This document shows, piece after piece, positions 6,724-12,678 of a stretch of 12,678 bases of DNA. The notes under the pieces were generated by a model. The model searched no databases. It saw nothing but the letters and a program-made list of their open reading frames with translations, and was not told where the DNA came from. The DNA lies in NCBI GenBank assembly GCA_945878385.1, contig CAMCTE010000055.1, positions 1 through 12,678 of the forward strand. The letters run 5' to 3'. This stretch comes from Azohydromonas lata NBRC 102462. Its GTDB lineage: Bacteria; Pseudomonadota; Gammaproteobacteria; Burkholderiales; Burkholderiaceae_C. Position numbers and translations under genes: made by a program. Positions within the stretch are counted from its first letter, which is position 1; the number at the start of each line of letters is the position of its first letter.

Positions 6724-9609
6724 TCAGGGCAGAGCGGCGTGCTGCATCGGCAAAGTGGGGGCCGCCTCCACCCGCACCGCGCAGTACTTCACCTCGGCGA
6801 TCTTGGCGATGGGGTCCAAAGCCGGGTTGGTCAGCATATTGGCCGCTGCTTCGGCATAGGCAAAGGGAATGAATACCGTGTCTGCCGGCGTGGCCTCGTC
6901 GGCGCGCGCCATGAGTTCGATCTGCCCACGGCGCGAGGTCACGCGCAGAACCTGCCCGGCTTGCAAGCCCAGCGCCGCCAGGGTCTGCGGGTGCAGGGCC
7001 GCCGTGGGTGCGGGTTCCAGCGTGTGCAATACGCTGGCTCGGCGCGTCATCGAGCCGGTGTGCCAATGCTCCAACTGCCGCCCGGTGATCAGTACGAAGG
7101 GGAACTGCGCGTCGGGCCGTTCGGCTGCGAAGGTAAGCGCCGAGGGCACGAGGCGCGCACGCCCACTGGCCGTGGGGAAGTGGTCGGTGAACACCACCGG
7201 GTGGCCCTGGTCCTGTTCGTCGGCACAGGGGTAGGTGACAGCGCCCTCGCGCAGCAGGCGGGCCCAGGTGATTCCAGCAATCGAAGGCATGAGCGAGCGC
7301 ATCTCGTCGTGCACGGCACCGATGCCGGCTTCACCGCCCAGAGGGTCGATGCCGTAACGCCAGGGCAGGCCCAGGCGCTGGGCCAGTTGCTCGATGATCC
7401 AGGCGTCGGCGCGGGCGCCGGTGTCGGCTGATGTGTCTGCCCCTTGGCCGGGCGGCCGCAGCGCGGGCCGCCCCATCTGCATCAGACGGTCGGTATTGGT
7501 GACCGTGCCGGTTTTCTCCGGCCAGGCGCTGGCCGGCAGCACCACATCGGCCAGGGCGGCGGTTTCGGTCAGAAAAATATCCTGCACCACCAAGTGTTCC
7601 AGCGAGGCCAAGGCCGCTCGCGCATGGCCGGCGTCGGGGTCGCTCATCGCCGGGTTCTCGCCCTGGATGTACATGCCCTTCACTGTGCCGGCCTGAATGG
7701 CCTTCATCACCTCCACCACCGTCAGACCCGGCTCAGCCGGCAGGGCACCGGGGTCCAGCCCCCAGGCCTGTTCGAAGTGCACGCGCACGGCGGGGTCGGT
7801 GACGCGTTGGTAGTCGGGCAGCATCATGGGAATCAGGCCCGCGTCGCTCGCACCCTGCACATTGTTCTGGCCGCGCAAGGGGTGCAGCCCGGTGCCGGGG
7901 CGGCCGATCTGCCCGGTGATCATCGACAGCGCGATCAAGGCTCGTGCGTTGTCGGTCCCATGTACATGCTGGCTGACGCCCATGCCCCACAGGATCATGC
8001 TGGAGCGGCTGGTGGCAAAAGCCCGGGCCACCTCGCGCAGCGTGGCCGCGTCGATGCCGCACACCGGTGCCATGGCCTCGGGACTGAAACCCTGCAGGTG
8101 CAGCGCCAGTGCTTCGAAGTCTTCGGTGCGTTCACGCACGAAAGCCTCGTTCACCAGCCCTTCTTCGACGATGGTGTGCAGCAGGGCATTGAGCAGCGCG
8201 ACATCGGTATCGGCCTTGAAGGCCAGCGTGCGCCATGCGTGGCGCTGCAGTTCGGTGCGCCGCGGATCGGCCAGGATGAGTTTGGTGCCGCGGGCCACCG
8301 CGTTCTTGATGAAGCTGGCGGCCACCGGGTGGTTGACGGTGGGGTTGGCGCCAATCAACAGCACCACCTCCGCCTGCGCCACATCGCGCACCGGGTTGCT
8401 CACCGCGCCCGAGCCAATGCCTTCCAGCAAGGCCGCCACGCTGGAGGCATGGCACAGCCGCGTGCAGTGGTCCACATTGTGATTGCCGAATCCGGTTCGC
8501 ACGAGCTTCTGGAACAGGTAAGCCTCTTCGTTGCTGCCCTTGGCCGAGCCGAAGCCGGCCAGGGCCACGGGGCCTTGCTGCTGGCCGATGCGCAGCAGGC
8601 CCTGCGCCGCTGCATCCAGCGCTTCGGCCCAAGTGGCGAGTCGGAAGATTTCAGACCAGTCGGCCGGCTTGATTTGCGCCGGGTTCTTGGCCGCATCCGC
8701 TCGGCGGATCAGCGGCGTGGTCAGGCGATCGGCGTGGTGCACATAGTCGAAACCGAAGCGGCCCTTCACGCACAGCCGCGCGGCGTTGGCCGGGCCGGCG
8801 CGGCCATCCACACGAACGATGCGCTCACTGGCCAAGTGGGTCTCTGGCCCCGGGACCGTGGCAACCTGGTAGGTCAGTTGGCATCCCACGCCGCAGAACG
8901 GGCACACCGAATCCACCGCGCGCTGTGCGGGCTGTGCCGCACTGCCGTTGGCCGGGGAGAGCGCGCCGGTGGGGCAGGCCTGCACGCATTCCCCACAGGC
9001 CACGCAGGTGGATTCGCCCATAGGGTCGCGCTGATCGAACACGATCTGGGCATGGCCACCCCGAAAGGCAAGACCGATCACATCGTTGCCCTGTTCGTCG
9101 CGGCAGGCGCGCAGGCAGCGGGTGCATTGGATGCAGGCCGACAGGTTCACCGACATGGCCGGGTGCGACCCATCGGCCAGCACCGGGGCGCGTGGTGCAA
9201 AGCGGCTGGCGGTCACGCCCAGGGCATCGCACCATTGGTCGAGTTCATTGTCGTGCTTGAGCGGCGCGGCGTCTGCTGCAGTGCGCGGCACATCGGCCCG
9301 CAGCAGTTCCAGCACCAAGCGCTGGGCCTTGCGCACACGCGGCGTTTCGGTCTGCACGACCATGCCGGGCTGCACCACGCGGCAGCACGACGCGCTCAGG
9401 GTGCGCTCGCCCTGAACCTCCACCACACAGGCGCGGCAGTTGCCCTGCGGGCGCAGACCGCTTTCGCCGTGGTCGGGGGCGTGGCACAGGTGGGGAATCG
9501 TTTTGCCCTGGGCCCGTGCAGCCTGCCAGATGGTTTGCCCCTCCAGCACCGTCACCGCCTGCCCGTCAATCTGCAGGCTCAGGGTTTGAAGCTCTCTCGG
9601 GGCGTTCAT
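6724..9609 (-). CDS. fdsA: NAD-dependent formate dehydrogenase, catalytic alpha subunit
   Basis: This 961-residue cytoplasmic molybdenum (or tungsten) bis-pterin enzyme oxidises formate to CO2 and hands electrons to the diaphorase encoded just upstream. Residues 1-80 form a [2Fe-2S] domain (C42, C58, C61, C75), with a C-x15-C spacing slightly longer than usual. Two ferredoxin-type [4Fe-4S] motifs follow (C159, C162, C165, C169 and C202, C205, C208, C212), then the catalytic-domain cluster (C236, C239, C243, C280). The active site has Cys rather than selenocysteine: C386-H387 in CTRLCHAS. LRGQNNVQG and TGRQLEHWHTGSMTRR mark the pterin-binding regions. The region 77-158 holds only one Cys, so the His-Cys3 cluster of classical FdsA is absent. 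The frame is open 66 codons further upstream, but the ATG at 9609 overlaps the stop of the upstream gene (ATGA) and begins the conserved domain. Confidence 0.95.
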   Translation of the reverse strand: MNAPRELQTLSLQIDGQAVTVLEGQTIWQAARAQGKTIPHLCHAPDHGESGLRPQGNCRACVVEVQGERTLSASCCRVVQPGMVVQTETPRVRKAQRLVLELLRADVPRTAADAAPLKHDNELDQWCDALGVTASRFAPRAPVLADGSHPAMSVNLSACIQCTRCLRACRDEQGNDVIGLAFRGGHAQIVFDQRDPMGESTCVACGECVQACPTGALSPANGSAAQPAQRAVDSVCPFCGVGCQLTYQVATVPGPETHLASERIVRVDGRAGPANAARLCVKGRFGFDYVHHADRLTTPLIRRADAAKNPAQIKPADWSEIFRLATWAEALDAAAQGLLRIGQQQGPVALAGFGSAKGSNEEAYLFQKLVRTGFGNHNVDHCTRLCHASSVAALLEGIGSGAVSNPVRDVAQAEVVLLIGANPTVNHPVAASFIKNAVARGTKLILADPRRTELQRHAWRTLAFKADTDVALLNALLHTIVEEGLVNEAFVRERTEDFEALALHLQGFSPEAMAPVCGIDAATLREVARAFATSRSSMILWGMGVSQHVHGTDNARALIALSMITGQIGRPGTGLHPLRGQNNVQGASDAGLIPMMLPDYQRVTDPAVRVHFEQAWGLDPGALPAEPGLTVVEVMKAIQAGTVKGMYIQGENPAMSDPDAGHARAALASLEHLVVQDIFLTETAALADVVLPASAWPEKTGTVTNTDRLMQMGRPALRPPGQGADTSADTGARADAWIIEQLAQRLGLPWRYGIDPLGGEAGIGAVHDEMRSLMPSIAGITWARLLREGAVTYPCADEQDQGHPVVFTDHFPTASGRARLVPSALTFAAERPDAQFPFVLITGRQLEHWHTGSMTRRASVLHTLEPAPTAALHPQTLAALGLQAGQVLRVTSRRGQIELMARADEATPADTVFIPFAYAEAAANMLTNPALDPIAKIAEVKYCAVRVEAAPTLPMQHAALP

Positions 9610-11360
9610 GTCCGGTCTTTCAAGGCCTGCACCTCGTGCGGGAAGTGGCGCCGCACGCTGTCCATGGGGTTGGGCGCGGCCTGCCCCAATCCGCAAATCG
9701 AAGCCTCCCGCATGACGAAGGACAGGTCTTCCATCAGCGCTTCGTTCCAATGCGCTTGCGCCATCAATTGGCTGGCCTGCACTGTGCCTCCGCGGCAAGG
9801 TGTGCATTGGCCGCAGCTTTCGTGTTCAAAAAAACGCATCAGGTTGAGTGCAGCGTCGCGGGCGCGGTCATGTTGGCTGAGCACCACCACGGCCATGGAG
9901 CCCACGAAGCATCCGTGGGACGCCAATGTTTCTTGCCCGCTGGGTGCGCCTCCATCAAAGTCCAGCGGCAGATGCGCCTTTGATGCGGGCAGGATGCCGC
10001 CACTGGCGCCACCGGGCAGGTAGGCGTACAGCTCGTGTCCGGGCAGCATGCCGCCGGCCAATTCGTCAATCAATTCGCGCACGCTGATACCGGCAGGCGC
10101 CAAGTGCACGCCCGGTCGGTTCACCCGGCCCGACACCGAGAAGCGCCGCAAGCCGGTGCGGCCGCGGCGCCCATGCGAGGCGAACCAGGCACCGCCCTTT
10201 TCCACGATGTCACGCACCCAGCTCAAAGTTTCGTGGTTGTGGGCCAACGTCGGGCGCCCGAAGGCGCCCAACTGCGCGACATAGGGCGGGCGCAGCCGCG
10301 GCATGCCGCGCTTGCCCTCCACCGATTCGATCAGGGCCGATTCCTCGCCACAGATGTAGGCACCCGCGCCGCGGCGCAGTTCGATGACCGGCATGGCATC
10401 GGCGGGAATCGGCGGGTTGGCCAACAGCGCGTCCAGTTCGCGTTGCAGCACCTGGCGCGCCGCGTGGTATTCGTCACGCAGATAGATCCATACCCGGGCA
10501 ATACCCACCACCTGGCAGGCCACCAGCATGCCTTCGAGCATGCGGTGGGGGTCGGTCGACAGCAGGTGGCCGTCTTTGAAGGTGCCCACCTCGCCTTCAT
10601 CCAGGTTCACCACCATGTGCCGCGGGCCGGCTTCGGCCTTCACCAAGCCCCACTTGCGAGCCGCTGGAAACCCAGCGCCGCCCAGCCCCTTGAGTTGCGA
10701 GGCCTGCAGTTCGTCCAGCACCTGCTGCGGGGCGCGGAGGCCGGCATGCAGGTCTTGCAAGAGTCGGTAACCGCCCCCTTCCCGGTAGGCCGCATAGGCC
10801 ACCACATCCGGCAGCGCCACCGGCCCGGTCTGGCCTGCCCGCAGCGCGGCCTGCACGGTCGCGGCGGTGGCATGGCCCATCTCGTGTTGGCCCACACAGG
10901 CTGCAGGGGCCTGGTGGCATCGGCCGATGCACGGGGCTTCCTCCACGGCCACGCCACTGTCCACCAGCGTGTCCTTCAGTTCGCGGTGCAAGCCGTGCCC
11001 ACCCGCCATGGCGCAGGACAGGCTGGTGCACACGCGCACGGTCACGGGCGGGGCGGGCGTTTCGTCGTCCAGCAGCCGGACGTGGTGATAAAAGCTGGCC
11101 ACTTCGAACACCTCGGTCTGGCTCAGGCGCAGGCGCTCGGCCAGCGCGGCCAGGGCTTGCGGGCGCAGCGCCTGCTCGGCATCCTGCAAGCGGTGGAGGT
11201 GCTCGATCAGCAGGTCTTTGCGGGGCGGCAGGTCGGCGCACAGGGCTTCGACCTGGGCGCGGGCCGCCGCAGAGGCTACCCGCCCCTTGGGGGTGGCCCG
11301 CGCGCGAGGAGCCTGCGCGGTCGGAACCGGGGTGATGGGGATGGTCTTCACGACATGCAT
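9606..11360 (-). CDS. fdsB: Formate dehydrogenase diaphorase subunit, fused FdsG-FdsB (NuoE-NuoF-like)
   Basis: This 584-residue flavoprotein accepts electrons from FdsA and reduces NAD+. It joins two subunits that are separate in the classical fds operon. Residues about 30-180 are the NuoE/FdsG-like thioredoxin-fold domain with the [2Fe-2S] pattern C111, C116, C144, C148. From about 190 on is the NuoF/FdsB-like part: FMN/NADH loop GLGGAGFP (225-232), GAGAYICGEES with C337, E339 and E340, and a [4Fe-4S] cluster C516, C519, C522 and C556. The reading frame is continuous across the junction, so this is a true fusion and not two genes. The ATG at 11360 has no Shine-Dalgarno sequence and lies inside a TGCA dyad; nearby GTG codons at 11354 and 11351 are alternatives. 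The stop overlaps the fdsA start by four bases, implying coupled translation. Confidence 0.93.
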   Translation of the reverse strand: MHVVKTIPITPVPTAQAPRARATPKGRVASAAARAQVEALCADLPPRKDLLIEHLHRLQDAEQALRPQALAALAERLRLSQTEVFEVASFYHHVRLLDDETPAPPVTVRVCTSLSCAMAGGHGLHRELKDTLVDSGVAVEEAPCIGRCHQAPAACVGQHEMGHATAATVQAALRAGQTGPVALPDVVAYAAYREGGGYRLLQDLHAGLRAPQQVLDELQASQLKGLGGAGFPAARKWGLVKAEAGPRHMVVNLDEGEVGTFKDGHLLSTDPHRMLEGMLVACQVVGIARVWIYLRDEYHAARQVLQRELDALLANPPIPADAMPVIELRRGAGAYICGEESALIESVEGKRGMPRLRPPYVAQLGAFGRPTLAHNHETLSWVRDIVEKGGAWFASHGRRGRTGLRRFSVSGRVNRPGVHLAPAGISVRELIDELAGGMLPGHELYAYLPGGASGGILPASKAHLPLDFDGGAPSGQETLASHGCFVGSMAVVVLSQHDRARDAALNLMRFFEHESCGQCTPCRGGTVQASQLMAQAHWNEALMEDLSFVMREASICGLGQAAPNPMDSVRRHFPHEVQALKDRT

Positions 11361-11411
11361 TTTTGTGCATTGACCGGCCGGTGTAAAGCCCAGTCATGCA
11401 CTTTAATGCAA
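11355..11411 (-). promoter_or_regulatory. Candidate operator: two ATGCA-N6-TGCA(T/A) dyads before the formate dehydrogenase genes
   Basis: On the plus strand, ATGCA-TTTTTG-TGCAT (11355-11370) and ATGCA-CTTTAA-TGCAA (11396-11411) share half-sites and spacer length. Their centres are 41 bp apart, about four helical turns, so they face the same side of DNA. They fill the short gap between the isomerase gene and the fused fds gene; the nearer one covers the start codon. A minus-strand TTGCAT (11412-11407) with TTTACA 18 bp on is a poor promoter candidate. A regulator binding here is inferred. Confidence 0.4.
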
Positions 11412-11412
11412 T

Positions 11413-12078
11413 CTAAGAGCGCCGCACTCCCGGGACCGGACGGGCCGCGCGCTCCCATTCAAGGTCGAACCACGGGTCGCCGCGCAGGCAGGCGCGCAGC
11501 ATCGGCAGCGCATCCAACCCCCAAAACAGGCGACCAGCGCACTCCCAGGTGGGCACCCCGAAGATGCCCTTGGCCAGGGCCTCGTCGGTGAGCGCGCGCA
11601 AGCGCGCCTTGACTACTTCGCCTTGCGCGTCGAGCAGCGGCGCGGCCGCCATCGATGCCTCAGGCCCCTGCAAGGCCGCTTGCAGGGCTTGCAGCCGAAT
11701 CGGGTCCACCGGGTCAGCGCCGCCGTGCCACACATGGCGAAACACGCATTCCACCTGGTGGCGGTTGGGCAAGCCGGCCGGGCCGGACACCGCCAGCATC
11801 AAGCGCAGCAAAGGCAACGGGTTGAAGGGGTGCTGGGCCGGCACCTCCAACCGCACGCCCAATTCGTGGGCCTGCCAGGCCACCTGGCGAAAGGTCCAAA
11901 CCCGCTTGGGCTCGATTTCCGCCGGCCCTTTGTGGCTGTGGTGGCGCAGCAAGGCGCCAAACAGCACCGGCTTGTAGTCCACCACCACCGAGTGGCCCTC
12001 CAGCGCCTGCGGCAGGTGCTCGAAGGCCAAGTGGGCATAGGGCGAGATGGGGTCAAACCAAAAGGTGATGGGCGTCAT
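11413..12078 (-). CDS. 2-hydroxychromene-2-carboxylate isomerase-like protein (DsbA/kappa-GST fold)
   Basis: This 221-residue protein has the thioredoxin-like fold with a helical insertion that is typical of the NahD/kappa glutathione-transferase group. The opening FDPISPYAHLA places S12 where family members have the catalytic or glutathione-facing serine. A cis-proline-type motif GIFGVPTW occurs near 171-178, followed by FWGLDAL. In aromatic degradation such enzymes isomerise hydroxychromene carboxylate with glutathione, but no other naphthalene genes are nearby, so the true substrate is open; a general glutathione-dependent isomerase or oxidoreductase is equally possible. There is no CxxC, which rules out a disulfide-exchange enzyme of the DsbA type. 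The ATG at 12078 lacks a clear ribosome site. It lies 32 bp after the DUF1289 gene on the same strand, and 52 bp before the fused fds gene. Confidence 0.85.
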   Translation of the reverse strand: MTPITFWFDPISPYAHLAFEHLPQALEGHSVVVDYKPVLFGALLRHHSHKGPAEIEPKRVWTFRQVAWQAHELGVRLEVPAQHPFNPLPLLRLMLAVSGPAGLPNRHQVECVFRHVWHGGADPVDPIRLQALQAALQGPEASMAAAPLLDAQGEVVKARLRALTDEALAKGIFGVPTWECAGRLFWGLDALPMLRACLRGDPWFDLEWERAARPVPGVRRS

Positions 12079-12110
12079 GCGCGGCTTTTCGTGTTCGAGG
12101 GCTTGAACCT

Positions 12111-12356
12111 TCAGGCCGCGTGGGCCCCATCCCCGTGCGGGGCAGGCCCCAGGAAGCGGTCACCGAGCTGGCTGCGGCGGTCGGGCAGCATGGCCCACAC
12201 CTGCCGCTTGCCGGGCTCGTCCAGACCCGCCCAGGCTGTGATTTCCGGCAACGTTCGCGCGCAGCCCAGGCACCAACCGGTGGCCCCGTCGATGCGGCAG
12301 ATGCTGGTGCAGGGGCTGGGCACGCCCGAACCGGTGCGAGGGCCAGGGGTGCTCAT
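12111..12356 (-). CDS. DUF1289 family four-cysteine protein
   Basis: This small soluble protein of 81 residues has the DUF1289 signature: C16-x3-C20-x8-C29-x2-C32 followed by the ITAW segment at 39-42. The four cysteines could bind zinc or an iron-sulfur cluster; which one is not settled by sequence. The C-terminal third is proline and histidine rich and poorly conserved in appearance. Its ATG overlaps the stop of the hydroxymethylglutaryl-CoA lyase gene (ATGA at 12353-12356), and AAAAGG lies about 8 bases upstream, so translation is likely coupled to the lyase. The function is unknown. Confidence 0.85.
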   Translation of the reverse strand: MSTPGPRTGSGVPSPCTSICRIDGATGWCLGCARTLPEITAWAGLDEPGKRQVWAMLPDRRSQLGDRFLGPAPHGDGAHAA

Positions 12357-12678
12357 GCGGCGGCCTTTTCGCGTTTGCTCAAGAGCGCGCGCCCAGTGCG
12401 CGAACCGACCGGCCGGCCCAAGGCCGCGGAGATACCGGCAGCGGCATCCACCAAGGCCTCGATGTCGATGCCGGTGTCGATGCCCAGCCCGTTGAGCATG
12501 AACACCACATCCTCGGTGGCCACATTTCCGGTGGCCCCCTTGGCGTAGGGGCAGCCCCCCAGGCCCCCCACGCTGCCGTCGAAGGTGGACACACCCAGTT
12601 CCAGGCTGGCATAGATGTTGGCCAAGGCCTGGCCGTAGGTGTCGTGGAAATGACCGCTCACCTCGTGCAGCGGGAAGT
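12353..12678 (-). CDS. hmgL: Hydroxymethylglutaryl-CoA lyase, C-terminal fragment (runs off right edge)
   Basis: Only the last 107 residues are in the window; the N-terminal part and start lie beyond the right edge. The enzyme cleaves HMG-CoA to acetyl-CoA and acetoacetate, the last step of leucine breakdown. Visible family marks are the metal-binding SGHFHDTYGQALAN and the catalytic-cysteine loop GLGGCPYAKGATGN, followed by the TEDVVFMLNGLGIDTG region typical of the family's C-terminus. These separate it from other DRE-TIM metallolyases. A GTG at 12661 can look like a start but is an internal valine of the conserved motif. The gene ends in an ATGA overlap with the DUF1289 gene, so it is probably the upstream member of a small operon with it and the isomerase. 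Confidence 0.9.
   Translation of the reverse strand, partial: FPLHEVSGHFHDTYGQALANIYASLELGVSTFDGSVGGLGGCPYAKGATGNVATEDVVFMLNGLGIDTGIDIEALVDAAAGISAALGRPVGSRTGRALLSKREKAAA

Noticed and set aside
9610..9807. Possible 66-codon N-terminal extension of fdsA
   Set aside because: It is the antisense-free but out-of-frame 3' end of the fused upstream gene on the same strand. The ATGA overlap at 9606-9609 and the start of the [2Fe-2S] domain fit the shorter form.
7444..10023. Plus-strand open frame of 859 codons opposite fdsA
   Set aside because: It spans the antisense of fdsA and the end of the fused fds gene and shows no domain. The minus strand has all expected cofactor motifs.
10035..11591. Plus-strand open frame of 518 codons opposite the fused fds gene
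   Set aside because: It crosses three features on the other strand, is His/Gly/Arg rich and has no recognisable domain; it is a shadow.
12659..12661. GTG as a start of a short 102-residue protein
   Set aside because: The preceding in-frame codons (FPLHE) continue the HMG-CoA lyase motif, so this is an internal valine of a gene cut by the window edge.

Overview
The window reads as chromosomal DNA of a high-GC betaproteobacterium, most likely Burkholderiales and perhaps Comamonadaceae. The evidence is strong third-position G/C bias, a cyanophycin cluster of the betaproteobacterial type, and an NAD-linked molybdenum formate dehydrogenase. I see no tRNA or rRNA, insertion sequence, CRISPR array or sign of recent transfer. 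Genes are tightly packed. The only long non-coding stretch is the divergent region of about 256 bp near 2181-2436.

Left part (1-5129), cyanophycin locus. A cyanophycin-synthetase-like gene on the minus strand runs off the left edge. Its ATP-grasp half looks intact, but the nucleotide loop of its Mur-ligase half is degenerate, which is the CphA'/CphA2-like state. Divergent from it on the plus strand are an ABC exporter half-transporter, with an unusual N-terminal domain and a four-cysteine zinc-ribbon-like motif, and a small DUF1854 protein whose start overlaps the exporter stop (ATGA). This exporter/DUF1854 pair is known mainly as a companion of cyanophycin metabolism. Its substrate is not established to my knowledge, and it is the best candidate here for an undescribed system.

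Middle (5196-5838). A two-gene minus-strand unit encodes a DUF883 (ElaB/YqjD-like) membrane-anchored protein and a small two-helix membrane protein of the YqjE/holin-III type. The start of the first gene lies at the foot of a perfect 8-bp inverted repeat.

Right part (5924-11360), formate oxidation. On the minus strand, in order of transcription, come a fused FdsG-FdsB diaphorase subunit, FdsA (overlapping it by ATGA), and a short-chain dehydrogenase 17 bp further on. Together the first two should oxidise formate to CO2 and pass electrons to NAD+. FdsA lacks the His-Cys3 cluster motif of classical FdsA/NuoG. Two matching ATGCA-N6-TGCA(T/A) dyads 41 bp apart lie just upstream of the fused gene.

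Far right (11413-12678). Upstream on the same strand are the C-terminal end of a hydroxymethylglutaryl-CoA lyase, a DUF1289 four-cysteine protein (ATGA overlap with the lyase), and a DsbA-fold 2-hydroxychromene-2-carboxylate isomerase-like protein.
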